A stretch of 64,000 nucleotides of DNA from Rufibacter sp. LB8. Lineage in GTDB: Bacteria > Bacteroidota > Bacteroidia > Cytophagales > Hymenobacteraceae. The stretch covers positions 2,027,501 to 2,091,500 of the forward strand of contig NZ_JADALJ010000001.1 of the NCBI RefSeq assembly GCF_014876185.1, written 5' to 3'. Position 1 is the first letter of the stretch. Every line of letters starts with the position of its first letter. The notes under the pieces are model-generated. The model saw only the letters and a list, made by a program, of their open reading frames with translations. It did not search any database and was not told the DNA's origin. Positions 51,694 through 59,928 of the stretch are shown here, piece after piece. The position numbers and the translations under genes are program-made.

Positions 51694-52893
51694 CTATTTA
51701 AGGATGGTATGGCCCATTTTGTCGCGTTTGGTAGTGAGGTAGCGCTGGTTGTGTTCATTGGGCACAATTTCAATGGGCACCTGTTCCACAATCTCCAGGC
51801 CGTAGCCAATAAGGCCGGTGCGCTTTCTGGGGTTGTTAGAAAGCAGCCGCATCTTGGTCACGCCCAAATCTCTGAGAATCTGCGCGCCCACGCCGTAATC
51901 GCGTTCGTCGGTCCCGAAACCCAACTGCAGGTTGGCCTCTACGGTATCTAAGCCCTGTTCCTGCAGTTTATAGGCTTTGAGTTTGTTCAGTAGCCCGATG
52001 CCGCGGCCTTCCTGGTTCATGTAGACCAGCACGCCTTTTCCTTCCTGCTCAATGCGCTCCATGGCGCGGTGCAGCTGCGGTCCGCAGTCACAACGGCAAG
52101 ACCCAAAGATGTCACCGGTCACGCAAGACGAATGCACCCGCACCAGCACCGGCTCGCCGGGTTCAAACGTGCCTTTGACCAAGGCAAGATGCTTGGCTTG
52201 ATTGCTGCGCTGGGTGTAGGCGTATAAGTCAAAATTCCCCCAGGATGTAGGCAGTTCCACGGCAATCTCGCGCTCAATCAGGCTTTCCTTCTGCAGGCGG
52301 TAGGTGATGAGGTCTTTGATGGAAATGAGTTTAAGATCGAAGCGTTCGGCTACTTTCTCCAGGTCTGGCATGCGGGCCATGGTGCCGTCTTCGTTCATGA
52401 TTTCCACCAGCACGCCGGCGGGAGCTAAACCGGCCAACATGGCCAAATCAACGGCTGCCTCTGTATGGCCTGCTCTTCTAATCACGCCTTCTTTGCGCGC
52501 GCGCAACGGGAAAATGTGGCCGGGTTTGCCTAGTGAGGCTGGATCTGTGGCAGGGTCGGCCAAGGCTAAAATGGTCTTCGCCCGGTCACTCGCCGAGATA
52601 CCCGTGGTACAGCCGTGACCCAGCAAATCCACGCTTACGGTGAACGGCGTGGCGTGCAGCGCAGTGTTTCGGCCTACCATCAGTTCCAGGCCAAGTTCAT
52701 CGCAGCGTTCCTCTGTGAGGGGCGTGCAAATCAAGCCCCGACCGTGGGTAGCCATGAAATTGACAATCTCGGGGGTTATTTTCTCAGCGGCGCAGATGAA
52801 ATCGCCTTCGTTCTCGCGGTCATCATCATCTACCACAATAATTACCTTGCCGGCTTTTATATCTGCAATAGCGTCTTCTATCTTGTCTAGCAT
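51694..52893 (-). CDS. ribBA: bifunctional 3,4-dihydroxy-2-butanone 4-phosphate synthase / GTP cyclohydrolase II
   Basis: The 399-aa riboflavin biosynthesis enzyme makes the two precursors of lumazine from ribulose 5-phosphate and GTP. The N-terminal RibB domain has [23 protein letters not shown] near residue 20 and [41 protein letters not shown]. The C-terminal RibA domain (from about 205) has the zinc ligands in [41 protein letters not shown], and LSNNPRK. Both halves look intact. No FMN riboswitch-like structure was seen in the roughly 65-base leader, but a -7 box lies at 52959-52966. Confidence 0.96.
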   Translation of the reverse strand: MLDKIEDAIADIKAGKVIIVVDDDDRENEGDFICAAEKITPEIVNFMATHGRGLICTPLTEERCDELGLELMVGRNTALHATPFTVSVDLLGHGCTTGISASDRAKTILALADPATDPASLGKPGHIFPLRARKEGVIRRAGHTEAAVDLAMLAGLAPAGVLVEIMNEDGTMARMPDLEKVAERFDLKLISIKDLITYRLQKESLIEREIAVELPTSWGNFDLYAYTQRSNQAKHLALVKGTFEPGEPVLVRVHSSCVTGDIFGSCRCDCGPQLHRAMERIEQEGKGVLVYMNQEGRGIGLLNKLKAYKLQEQGLDTVEANLQLGFGTDERDYGVGAQILRDLGVTKMRLLSNNPRKRTGLIGYGLEIVEQVPIEIVPNEHNQRYLTTKRDKMGHTILK

Positions 52894-52958
52894 GACATTT
52901 ACGTCTTTAGTGAAGGCAGCCTTCTCTTTCTCAGGAAGAACTGCTGCCCTTGGATGCG

Positions 52959-52966
52959 CAAAGATA
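52959..52966 (-). promoter_or_regulatory. -7 promoter box (TATCTTTG) of ribBA
   Basis: Minus-strand TATCTTTG, 66 bases upstream of the ribBA ATG. Confidence 0.55.
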
Positions 52967-53023
52967 GTGGATTTTAGAAGCTAACGGCTGTTCTGGGCAA
53001 TATACTCTGGGTGCGTGGAAAAT

Positions 53024-53063
53024 GCGTTTTCGGGCTCGTTTTGGGAAACGGGGCGGAAAACGG
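53024..53063. repeat. 40-bp palindrome, copy 18
   Basis: GCGTTTTCGGGCTCGTTTTG, then GGAAACGGGGCGGAAAACGG; several pairs are lost. It lies just after the vapC stop on the minus strand. Confidence 0.85.
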
Positions 53064-53089
53064 GAAATTGCAAAAGGTGTTTGACTTTC

Positions 53090-53491
53090 TTACTTCGCCC
53101 AGTTCTCAATTTTCAAACCTTGCACCCAAGAGAACTCTTTTTCATTGTTGGTGACGAGAGTAACCTTTAGACTTAGGGCATGTGCGGCAATTAAAGTATC
53201 TAGTGGCCCGATAGGCGTGCCCAGTTTCTCCAAATCAGCCCTGACCTTGCCATATTCTATTGTGGCGTTATAGTCAAAGTCAATAATATCTAAGGGCACA
53301 AGGAACTGGTTTAACGCCTCTTTGTTTTTGAGCGGATTGGCACTTTTTCTTATACCGTATTCCAGTTCCGCCAAGGTGATGGTAGAGATACCAACGCTAC
53401 CCAGCTCCAATCCTCTGAACCGTCCCAACACCATCACAGGCTTTTTCTTGATGATGTAAATGCAGATGTTGGTATCTAGCAGATATTCCAT
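53090..53491 (-). CDS. vapC: VapC-type PIN domain toxin (ribonuclease)
   Basis: The 133-aa PIN protein has its acidic metal-binding residues in place: Asp6 in MEYLLDTNICIYI, Glu in TLAELEYGIRKS near residue 43, and Asp in GPLDTLIAAHALSLKVTLVTNNEKEF near 98, with the second Asp/Asn near the end. VapC toxins cleave tRNA or rRNA when not bound by VapB. The gene overlaps the vapB stop by one base, the usual antitoxin-first order. Palindrome copies 18 and 19 flank the pair. Confidence 0.9.
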   Translation of the reverse strand: MEYLLDTNICIYIIKKKPVMVLGRFRGLELGSVGISTITLAELEYGIRKSANPLKNKEALNQFLVPLDIIDFDYNATIEYGKVRADLEKLGTPIGPLDTLIAAHALSLKVTLVTNNEKEFSWVQGLKIENWAK

Positions 53492-53727
53492 CAGTCTAAC
53501 GCTTCCCGGGTTTGATCTGCTGGTTGGTCTGAATTCTCCATGAAATCTGGCGTGAATTTATCAAGGCTTTCAAAAAGGTTCTGCCATGGGTTGTGAAACG
53601 GAATAAGGTACAGGGCATTCCCCAGCCTTTTCACATAGACTTTATCATCGTTGATTTTATGGCTCTCGGGAATACGAATTGCTTGGGAGCCAGATTCATT
53701 CTGTATGCTGATTGTCTCGAAGGCCAT
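53491..53727 (-). CDS. vapB: VapB-type (AbrB-like) antitoxin
   Basis: The 78-aa protein begins with a swapped-hairpin AbrB-like domain (MAFETISIQNESGSQAIRIPESHKINDDKVYVKRLGNALYLIPF), typical of VapB. A C-terminal tail (WQNLFESLDKFTPDFMENSDQPADQTREALD) likely wraps the toxin. It probably binds its own promoter region upstream of 53727. It is directly followed by vapC. Confidence 0.88.
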   Translation of the reverse strand: MAFETISIQNESGSQAIRIPESHKINDDKVYVKRLGNALYLIPFHNPWQNLFESLDKFTPDFMENSDQPADQTREALD

Positions 53728-53791
53728 GCTGGTTAAACTAGTGTGTGATTCTAAAATTAACGATTCTGTTGGGACTTTCGTTTGGAAGAAT

Positions 53792-53831
53792 GCGTTTTCG
53801 GGCTCGTTTTGGGAAATGAAGCTAAAAACGG
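53792..53831. repeat. 40-bp palindrome, copy 19
   Basis: GCGTTTTCGGGCTCGTTTTG, then GGAAATGAAGCTAAAAACGG. It lies upstream of vapB and almost matches copy 18 on the other side of the toxin-antitoxin pair. Confidence 0.85.
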
Positions 53832-53887
53832 GTAGATATTATAAGTGCCTTTTTGGTGGTACCCCAGCAAAGGAGAATAATAGATTC

Positions 53888-54430
53888 TTATTTCAGGAAT
53901 TCATCAATAGTTATTTCTTCTTGTTTTATGGAGCCAAATTTTTTAATAGCGATTTTATTAATTCTAGGCTGTAAAACCCAAATCCCCACCGGCCAAAATA
54001 ACAACAGGAAAAACTCACCAACATAATCACCAAATCTTGCTTTTCTTCTGAGTTCAATGGACCGCAAAGCTTTGGCTGTGAATGCATGCAAATGAAAATA
54101 GGCGTACATTAAATAACACACCAATAATCCTACTAACCCTTGCCCAGAGTATTCTCCTTCTCCCAGTATAATAACGGCACTACTAACCGCTGCAATACAC
54201 AGAAAGCTATTAATCATAAACAGCGTAAAGTTGAGATCAACTTTGGGCGGCAAAATTTTATACAATTCATGCCCGGTCAATATCAACCAACCCATTAATA
54301 CGACAACTTCCACAATTGTTAAAACTTCATTAATTACAGAAGGTTGATCAGTTTTAAAATCATTTATAAAACTAGTAATTATAATTGCCAAGAACAGTTG
54401 CCAGTGCTTTAGTCTTAATATTTTATGCAT
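53888..54430 (-). CDS. hypothetical membrane protein
   Basis: The 180-aa protein has four hydrophobic segments (LKHWQLFLAIIITSFI near residue 8, VLTIVEVVVLMGWLIL near 37, FMINSFLCIAAVSSAVIIL near 70, and GLVGLLVCYLMYAYFHL near 98). A conserved-looking cytoplasmic stretch follows: ALRSIELRRKARFGDYVGEFFLLLFWPVGIWVLQPRIN near 122-160. Proteins with this block are widespread and uncharacterised in Bacteroidota. Composition is AT-rich relative to dnaG beside it. It starts 33 bases from the dnaG stop on the same strand and could be cotranscribed. Confidence 0.62.
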   Translation of the reverse strand: MHKILRLKHWQLFLAIIITSFINDFKTDQPSVINEVLTIVEVVVLMGWLILTGHELYKILPPKVDLNFTLFMINSFLCIAAVSSAVIILGEGEYSGQGLVGLLVCYLMYAYFHLHAFTAKALRSIELRRKARFGDYVGEFFLLLFWPVGIWVLQPRINKIAIKKFGSIKQEEITIDEFLK

Positions 54431-54463
54431 TAGACGAATATAATATATCTAAATTTTCACTTT

Positions 54464-56452
54464 CTAACTCACCACAATCCCCAATAAATCAGCAATCTGC
54501 TTTTCAAACTCCTTCAAAGTTTTGATAGCCCGAAGCGTCTTATCTAAATCAGCGTCATTGGTGATTTTGGGCAGCGTGTCCATCTGTTCTTTAATCATGA
54601 TTTGCACGTTGCGCCATTTCAACCTCAAGACTTCGCGCTCTGAGCCGTAGGTGACCAGGTCGCTTTCATGCGGTACAATGATTTCATGCGTGGCCCAGCC
54701 GTTGCTGAGTTCGTATTTCTCGCTCACTAAGTCTATGACTTCGTTCCGGATGTCTTTGTCCTCGTGCTGCATGAACTCGGTGGCCAGCGGCAAAAAGCCC
54801 TGCTCCAGTTTCAGGCGGCACATGTCAAAGAGGCGCTTGTAGATGGGCGTTTTGAATTCTATGTCTTCCAGTTCGCCCAGCATGAACTGGCTGGTAGTCA
54901 CACCCTCCTCTACTTCCTTGTCGGCGTAGTTGAGGATGAACCTAATGACTTCGCGCTCGCGCATGCGCAGCAGACTGGTTTGGTCTGCTTCCTGCTGGTC
55001 CTCGGCGCCGTACATTTCGGCTTCGGCAGCAGCGGCGGCTTCTGCCTCGGCGGCCATTTCCTCAAAAGAACCGGGCGCGTACGCCGCCGGCGGATAACTG
55101 GACGTAGACGAACTGGAAGAAGACCGCTGGGAACGCTGCTCAGTGAGGTGAATTTTGTTGTACTCAGAAATCAGCACCTGCTCGTCAATCCCGAACTGGA
55201 TGCTGCACTGCTTCAGAAACACCGACCGCTTGATGGCATCTGGAATCTTGGCGATGGACACCACCATTTCCCGGATGGCCTCGGCCTTTTTGACAGGATT
55301 GTCTTTGGCCTCCTTCGCGAACAGCTCAGATTTAAACGAGATAAAGTCCTGGCTGTGGCTGTCTACATAAGCTTTAAAAGCCGTGTCGCCCACTTTCCTG
55401 ATGTAGGAATCGGGGTCATCGCCGTCTGGGAACAAGACCACATTCACGTTCAGGCCACCTTCCAGAATCAGGTCGATGCCGCGCAACGAGGCTTTGATAC
55501 CGGCGGGGTCACCGTCATACAAAACCGTGATATTCTTGGTGTAGCGGCCAATTAGCTTGATCTGACTCTCCGTGAGAGACGTGCCCGAACTGGCCACCAC
55601 GTTCTCAATACCGCCTTGGTGCAGCGAGAGCACATCCAGATAACCTTCCACCAGATAGCAATTGTCAGCGTGCCTGATGGCCTGCTTCGCCTGCGCCATG
55701 CCGTAGAGCACATCACTTTTGTGGTAGATAGGCGACTCTGGGCTGTTGACGTATTTGGGTGATTTTTTGTCGTTGCTCTTGAGCGTTCTGGCCCCGAACC
55801 CGATGGTGCGGCCGCTGACGTTCTGGATGGGGAACATCACGCGTCCCCGGAAGCGGTCGTACTGCTTGCTTTCCTCGGGCTTGACAATGGTGAGGCCGGT
55901 TTCCTCCAGGTATTTCAAAGAGAAGCCCTTCTCCAGCGCCGCCTTTGTGAAATCATCCCAAGAGTCTAAGCTGTACCCCAGCTCAAACTTCAGGATGGTG
56001 CTGGCAGACAAGCCGCGCTGCTTAAAATACGGCAACCCGATGGCGACGCCTTCATCGTGCTTATGAAGCGCGTTCTGGAAATATTTCTTCGCGAAGTCTG
56101 AGAGTATGTAGAGGCTGTCTTTCTCGTTCTGGGCCTGCACTGCGGCCGGGCTCTGGTCTTCCTCTATGTCAATGCTGTACTTTTTGGCTAGGAACTTGAG
56201 CGCCTCTACGTAGCTGGTGCCCTCAATGTCCATAATGAACTGCACCGAGTTCCCCGCCTTGCCGCACCCAAAGCACTTGTAAATGCCCTTGTTGGGCGCC
56301 ACACTAAAAGACGGCGACTTTTCATTGTGGAACGGGCAGGGCGCCCACAGATTTTGGCCTTTGCGCTTCAGACTCACATAATCCCCCACCACCTCCACTA
56401 TGTCGGCTTGCAGGATGATCTGGTCAACAACTTCTTTCTTAATCAGGGCCAT
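54464..56452 (-). CDS. dnaG: DNA primase
   Basis: The protein is 662 aa from the ATG at 56452 (MALIKKEVVDQIILQADIVEVVGDY). An upstream in-frame ATG at 56482 would overlap the -7 box and is unlikely. It has the CHC2 zinc ribbon CPFHNEKSPSFSVAPNKGIYKCFGCGKAGN near residue 38, and the TOPRIM core YLVEGYLDVLSLHQGGIENVVASSGTSLT near 270, with NITVLYDGDPAGIKASLRGIDLILEGG near 315. A C-terminal helicase-binding part is interrupted by a low-complexity Ser/Pro/Ala/Glu linker (RSSSSSSTSSYPPAAYAPG, AAEAEAAAAAEAE). It makes RNA primers at the replication fork. Confidence 0.96.
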   Translation of the reverse strand: MALIKKEVVDQIILQADIVEVVGDYVSLKRKGQNLWAPCPFHNEKSPSFSVAPNKGIYKCFGCGKAGNSVQFIMDIEGTSYVEALKFLAKKYSIDIEEDQSPAAVQAQNEKDSLYILSDFAKKYFQNALHKHDEGVAIGLPYFKQRGLSASTILKFELGYSLDSWDDFTKAALEKGFSLKYLEETGLTIVKPEESKQYDRFRGRVMFPIQNVSGRTIGFGARTLKSNDKKSPKYVNSPESPIYHKSDVLYGMAQAKQAIRHADNCYLVEGYLDVLSLHQGGIENVVASSGTSLTESQIKLIGRYTKNITVLYDGDPAGIKASLRGIDLILEGGLNVNVVLFPDGDDPDSYIRKVGDTAFKAYVDSHSQDFISFKSELFAKEAKDNPVKKAEAIREMVVSIAKIPDAIKRSVFLKQCSIQFGIDEQVLISEYNKIHLTEQRSQRSSSSSSTSSYPPAAYAPGSFEEMAAEAEAAAAAEAEMYGAEDQQEADQTSLLRMREREVIRFILNYADKEVEEGVTTSQFMLGELEDIEFKTPIYKRLFDMCRLKLEQGFLPLATEFMQHEDKDIRNEVIDLVSEKYELSNGWATHEIIVPHESDLVTYGSEREVLRLKWRNVQIMIKEQMDTLPKITNDADLDKTLRAIKTLKEFEKQIADLLGIVVS

Positions 56453-56479
56453 GGGTACGCGTAAAATTGGGGCGGTAGA

Positions 56480-56487
56480 CAAAGATA
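56480..56487 (-). promoter_or_regulatory. -7 promoter box (TATCTTTG) of dnaG
   Basis: Minus-strand TATCTTTG, 28 bases upstream of the ATG at 56452, supports that start over 56482. Confidence 0.55.
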
Positions 56488-56516
56488 CAATCTACCACTC
56501 CCTTTTCCGAAAAGAA

Positions 56517-56541
56517 AAAGCCAGCTGGTATAGCTGGCTTT
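56517..56541 (-). terminator. intrinsic terminator of the lipoprotein gene
   Basis: AAAGCCAGCT and AGCTGGCTTT pair with a five-base loop, and on the minus strand a T tract follows. It lies between the lipoprotein stop and dnaG. Confidence 0.82.
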
Positions 56542-56581
56542 AACAAACTCTTATTGATAATAGTCAGGAATTCTTTACTTG

Positions 56582-57448
56582 CTAATTACCTTCCGCTACT
56601 CCTTCAAATTCACCACCAGTGTAATTTAAGTATTCTTCTGTAATACTGTTGACCAAATAGAGATTAAACCGGCCTTTTACTTTTTTCGTGACAGGATCCC
56701 AACTAGTGATTTCCACCATACATTCCCCTTTAGGAGAAAAGTCAAATAATGAAAGTTCTCCTGTCTTATTGGTACTATATATACCAAACAAATTTATTGG
56801 AAAAGTGTACTTTTTTACCCCAGTAAAACTTCCTAATGACAGGATCAACTCACCTTGCGCATTTTCAAGTTCAATTCCAAGAGAAGAGGGATAATATCTA
56901 ATAATAGGTTTTTTACTACTTATCCAAACTTCTTCCTTTATTACTTTTGGTATGACAGTATAGTGCCCAAAAAGTTTTCCATTTGTAATATGGAGAACTT
57001 CAGGTGATTCTGGGCTGCTCCCAGATGTAGACTTTTTTAGGCTAACCTGAAATTCAGCTTTCATTATCTGTGAAGTGAAATCAGTCATATTCATTTGCAG
57101 TACTGATGACCATCTACCAGGAAGTAAATTATATTCTACGGGAACAGTAGAACCTACAGTCGTTTTTTGGTAGGTAACACGTCCTGTTTCTATAAGTGGA
57201 GACCTCCATTCTCCAGTGTATTTCATCTTTATCGTTAGTTTCCCATTTTCACCGTAACTTTCAAATGTAAGTGTATCAGTATTTTCGTCTAAAGTGATTA
57301 TTGGCGCTTGGTTTGATTTCCAAACTTCCGTCTTTTCTTTTGTGAGTTGCTCTAGTTCATCCTTGTTCGTACAAGAAAACAAAAGCACCCCTGCTGAAAA
57401 CAAAAGAAATTTCTTGATAACATTTTTGAATAAAATTTTCATCTCCAC
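56582..57448 (-). CDS. putative lipoprotein of unknown function
   Basis: The 288-aa protein begins MEMKILFKNVIKKFLLFSAGVLLFSCTNKDELEQ: a basic n-region, hydrophobic core and lipobox LLFSC, so the mature lipoprotein starts at that Cys. Translation may start at the first Met or at MKILFK two codons later. The mature part is beta-rich (TDTLTFESYGENGKLTIKMKYTGEW, VEYNLLPGRWSSVLQMNMTDF, NGKLFGHYTVIPKVI). DUF-like lipoproteins of this sort are common in Bacteroidota; I recognise no specific family. AT-richer than its neighbours. Confidence 0.68.
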   Translation of the reverse strand: MEMKILFKNVIKKFLLFSAGVLLFSCTNKDELEQLTKEKTEVWKSNQAPIITLDENTDTLTFESYGENGKLTIKMKYTGEWRSPLIETGRVTYQKTTVGSTVPVEYNLLPGRWSSVLQMNMTDFTSQIMKAEFQVSLKKSTSGSSPESPEVLHITNGKLFGHYTVIPKVIKEEVWISSKKPIIRYYPSSLGIELENAQGELILSLGSFTGVKKYTFPINLFGIYSTNKTGELSLFDFSPKGECMVEITSWDPVTKKVKGRFNLYLVNSITEEYLNYTGGEFEGVAEGN

Positions 57449-57560
57449 TTTTTATATTCTGTGCGTGCTAAGTTATTAATAAAAGATTCAAAAATCTACT
57501 CCTAACCTTTAGGAAACCGAGGCAAATCCAGCGGCGTTTCCCTTTGCGGCAGTTTGTTTG

Positions 57561-57568
57561 TATCTTTG
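57561..57568 (+). promoter_or_regulatory. -7 promoter box (TATCTTTG) of the Mrp gene
   Basis: TATCTTTG, 37 bases upstream of the ATG at 57598, fits TAnnTTTG and argues against initiation at 57544. Confidence 0.6.
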
Positions 57569-57597
57569 CCAAAGCGCATAATTCTGCACCCAATTCT

Positions 57598-58701
57598 ATG
57601 GCTATTACCCAAGAAGACGTATTAAAAGCCCTCAGCTATGTAGAGGAACCAGACCTGGGTAAGGATTTGGTGACCCTGAACATGATTGAGGACGTACAGA
57701 TAAATGGGTTAGACGTTGCCTTCACGGTGATTCTAACCACGCCTGCCTGTCCGCTTAAAGACCTGATCCGGAACGCCTGTATCAGGGCAATTCACATGAT
57801 GGTGGACAAAGAGGCGAACGTAACGGTCAACATGACTTCGCGCGTAACCTCGGCCCGCCAAGACAACCAAACCCTGCTGAAAGGCGTGAAGAACATCATT
57901 GCGGTGGCTTCGGGCAAAGGCGGTGTGGGCAAATCTACGTTGACCGCCAACCTGGCCGTAGCTTTGGCCCAATCTGGCGCGAAGGTGGGCTTGGTCGATG
58001 CTGACATCTCGGGCCCAAGTGTGCCTACCATGTTTGGCGTGGAAGATGCCAAGCCCGCTGTATACCGCATGCCTGACGGCCGCAACCTGATTGAGCCCAT
58101 TGAGAAATACGGCATCAAACTGATGTCTATCGGTTTCCTGGCGCCGTCTGAGAGCGCAGTGGTGTGGCGCGGCCCCATGGCCAGCTCGGCTCTGAAGCAG
58201 TTTATTACCGAAGTAGATTGGGGCGAACTGGATTATTTGCTGATTGACTTGCCGCCGGGAACCAGCGACATCCACTTGACGTTGGTGCAGACAGTACCGG
58301 TCACCGGCGCCATTATTGTGACCACGCCGCAGAAAGTGGCCATTGCCGATGCCGTGAAAGGTTTGCAGATGTTCCGTCAGCCCCAGATTAACGTACCTAT
58401 CCTGGGTTTGGTGGAGAACATGGCCTATTTTACGCCCGCAGAACTTCCTGAGAATAAATATTATATCTTTGGACAAAGCGGTGGCAAAGACTTGGCAGAG
58501 CGCTACGGCGTACCGTTTATCGGTGAGGTGCCATTGGTACAGAGCATACGCGAAAGCGGTGACGCCGGTGCCCCGCAGATTCTGCAGGAAGGTACTCCCG
58601 CCGCCCTCGCGTTTTATGACATAGCGCAGGAAGTGGCCCGCCAGATTTCGGTACGGAACGCCAGCCTGGCCAAAACGAAGATAGTAGAAATTAAAGTGTA
58701 A
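57598..58701 (+). CDS. Mrp/ApbC-type P-loop Fe-S carrier protein
   Basis: The protein is 367 aa from the ATG at 57598 (MAITQEDVLKALSYVEEPDLGKDLV). An N-terminal MIP18/DUF59 domain (TPACPLKDLIRNACIRAIHMM near residue 43) is followed by the ATPase core IIAVASGKGGVGKSTLTANLAVALAQSGAKVGLVDADISGPSVP near 105. The CxxC that bridges a 4Fe-4S cluster in E. coli ApbC and human NUBP1 is absent; that position reads NMAYFTPAELPENKYYIFG, a variant I recall from other Bacteroidota Mrp proteins. It is thought to deliver Fe-S clusters to apoproteins. A NifU-type gene follows four bases after its stop. Confidence 0.92.
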   Translation: MAITQEDVLKALSYVEEPDLGKDLVTLNMIEDVQINGLDVAFTVILTTPACPLKDLIRNACIRAIHMMVDKEANVTVNMTSRVTSARQDNQTLLKGVKNIIAVASGKGGVGKSTLTANLAVALAQSGAKVGLVDADISGPSVPTMFGVEDAKPAVYRMPDGRNLIEPIEKYGIKLMSIGFLAPSESAVVWRGPMASSALKQFITEVDWGELDYLLIDLPPGTSDIHLTLVQTVPVTGAIIVTTPQKVAIADAVKGLQMFRQPQINVPILGLVENMAYFTPAELPENKYYIFGQSGGKDLAERYGVPFIGEVPLVQSIRESGDAGAPQILQEGTPAALAFYDIAQEVARQISVRNASLAKTKIVEIKV

Positions 58702-58705
58702 GCAT

Positions 58706-58978
58706 ATGGTAGAGAACGCATTAAACGAAATTTTACTCCAGCGTGTGGAGCAAGCCCTGGACTCCATCAGGCCGTATTTAAAGACCGATGGCGGTGATGT
58801 GAAGGTCCTGGAAATCACCGAGGACTTTGTGGTGAACCTGGAGTTGGTAGGTGCCTGCGGTTCTTGCCCTATGTCTGCCATGACCTTCAAAGGCGGCATT
58901 GAGCAGGCTATTATGCGCGCTGTGCCGGAGATTAAAGCGGTTTTAGCCGTGAACCTTACGCCTATGGATGCCTTTTAG
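58706..58978 (+). CDS. NifU-like Fe-S scaffold protein
   Basis: The 90-aa protein is a stand-alone NifU C-terminal domain: RVEQALDSIRPYLKTDGGDVKVLEI at the start and the cluster-binding CxxC in GACGSCPMSAMTFKGGIEQAIMRAVPEI. It assembles or carries Fe-S clusters. It is coupled to the Mrp gene and a terminator hairpin follows its stop. Confidence 0.93.
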   Translation: MVENALNEILLQRVEQALDSIRPYLKTDGGDVKVLEITEDFVVNLELVGACGSCPMSAMTFKGGIEQAIMRAVPEIKAVLAVNLTPMDAF

Positions 58979-59003
58979 GCTTCTGTCTTTATAAGTTTTT
59001 TAG

Positions 59004-59055
59004 AATGCCCACTTAGTGGAGATGCAGGTTGTGTCTTTGGCTGAGTGGGCATTTT
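59004..59055 (+). terminator. intrinsic terminator of the Mrp-NifU operon
   Basis: GAATGCCCACTTAG and CTGAGTGGGCATTTT form a long stem with a 24-base loop, 25 bases after the NifU stop. Confidence 0.8.
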
Positions 59056-59080
59056 GCTTTCTAATCCCTTCTTTTGTTTA

Positions 59081-59107
59081 TGTCATCCTAAGCTTGTCGA
59101 AGGATCT
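59081..59107. repeat. fragment of a common Bacteroidota intergenic repeat
   Basis: TGTCATCCTAAGCTTGTCGA followed by AGGATCT matches, from memory, an intergenic repeat very common in Bacteroidota (usual form GTCATCCTGAGCTTGTCGAA). Only part of one unit is present. Confidence 0.6.
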
Positions 59108-59284
59108 AACGAAGATTCTTTCTGTTATTATCTGCCGTTGTTTATAGGGGCCAACCACCTGAACTGCAATTCATACAACTGCAATTCAGATTGATGGTGT
59201 TCTCACCAACGACTTAAACTGCGTTTCAAGCTGCTTTTGTGCATGCAGTTTGCTTTCCTTTCAAATAACCGCTTGCTTCTGAGT

Positions 59285-59435
59285 TCTACGAGTCGGCCTT
59301 TTCCATAGCCGGGCTCCGAGCGCTCACGGCCGCGAGGCCCCGCCTTCCCCTCTCGCGCTGTACCAGCTTCCTGCCGCCTTCGCCACCCGCCTACCGGCGA
59401 CGGAACCTGCTTAGGCGCTCGATGGAAAGGCTGGA
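59285..59435. other. GC-rich unexplained segment
   Basis: This stretch from about 59285 to 59435 is markedly GC-rich compared with the rest of the gene-free kilobase (58979-60052). It contains inverted CG-rich words around CGAGCGCTCACGGCCGCGAG. Neither strand has a coding frame with a recognisable protein, and the sequence does not fold into a tRNA. It may be a further repeat family or a transferred scrap. Confidence 0.4.
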
Positions 59436-59460
59436 AATGGTGCGGGTAGAAAGGCAGTCT

Positions 59461-59470
59461 GCGTTTTCGG
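59461..59470. repeat. 40-bp palindrome, copy 20 (left third only)
   Basis: GCGTTTTCGG and then unrelated sequence. It marks the start of the composite array. Confidence 0.5.
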
Positions 59471-59495
59471 GCATCAGCAGTGCCGCCTGCTCAAA

Positions 59496-59528
59496 AGACC
59501 TCACAGGTTTTGGAAACCTGTGAGGTCT
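59496..59528. repeat. second hairpin type, perfect copy
   Basis: AGACCTCACAGGTTT, a three-base loop, and AAACCTGTGAGGTCT pair perfectly. Similar hairpins occur elsewhere in Bacteroidota as far as I recall. Confidence 0.85.
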
Positions 59529-59537
59529 GCGCCAATT

Positions 59538-59577
59538 GCGTTTTCGGGCTCTGGATTGGAAATGGAGGCGAAACTGG
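59538..59577. repeat. 40-bp palindrome, copy 21 (degenerate)
   Basis: GCGTTTTCGGGCTCTGGATTG then GAAATGGAGGCGAAACTGG; the centre is altered. Confidence 0.75.
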
Positions 59578-59652
59578 AATTCTGTGGCTGGTTGTAGAGA
59601 CCAGGCACTGCCTTGTCTCTACGGTAGAGGTCCCGACAAACGCCTGCTCAAA

Positions 59653-59687
59653 AGACCTCGTAGTGTGCGAAGCTCCTACGAGTGTCT
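59653..59687. repeat. second hairpin type, variant copy
   Basis: AGACCTCGTAGTGTGCGAAG then CTCCTACGAGTGTCT; the arms CTCGTAG and CTACGAG pair. Confidence 0.65.
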
Positions 59688-59696
59688 CTGCCAATC

Positions 59697-59736
59697 CCGT
59701 TTTCGGGCTCTATTTCGGAAATGTAGGATAAATCAG
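59697..59736. repeat. 40-bp palindrome, copy 22 (right arm lost)
   Basis: CCGTTTTCGGGCTCTATTTC is good; GGAAATGTAGGATAAATCAG shows a decayed right arm. Confidence 0.75.
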
Positions 59737-59811
59737 GTTTGCAAGTGTAGAGACCAGGCACCGCCTTTTCTTCCAGGCATAACTCTCTTTTGCTACGCAT
59801 TCCAGATACTC

Positions 59812-59840
59812 CCCTCCTCGGAGGGGCTGGGGGTGGGTTC
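59812..59840. repeat. CCCCTCC-type intergenic repeat fragment
   Basis: ACTCCCCTCCTCGGAGGGG followed by CTGGGGGTGGG is a small hairpin plus tail, related in opposite orientation to the one at 37477-37510. Confidence 0.6.
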
Positions 59841-59882
59841 ACGCTGCCCGATTGCCTGCCTTCCAACAGGCGCTCGCTCCAA

Positions 59883-59917
59883 AGACCTCGTAATGCGCGC
59901 AACTCCTACGAGCGTCT
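59883..59917. repeat. second hairpin type, variant copy 2
   Basis: AGACCTCGTAATGCGCGCAA then CTCCTACGAGCGTCT; close to the copy at 59653-59687. Confidence 0.65.
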
Positions 59918-59928
59918 CTCGCCAAATC

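Noticed and set aside
52894-53023. FMN riboswitch upstream of ribBA
   Set aside because: The leader is short and lacks the conserved RFN-element blocks; only a -7 promoter box is visible.
54764-55555. 263-codon plus-strand open frame antisense to dnaG
   Set aside because: dnaG has clear zinc-ribbon and TOPRIM motifs on the other strand; this frame has no recognisable domain and is open because of codon bias.
57733-58899. 388-codon minus-strand open frame opposite the Mrp and NifU genes
   Set aside because: It spans both conserved genes in antisense, has no domain and no promoter, and its His/Arg-rich composition is typical of a shadow frame.
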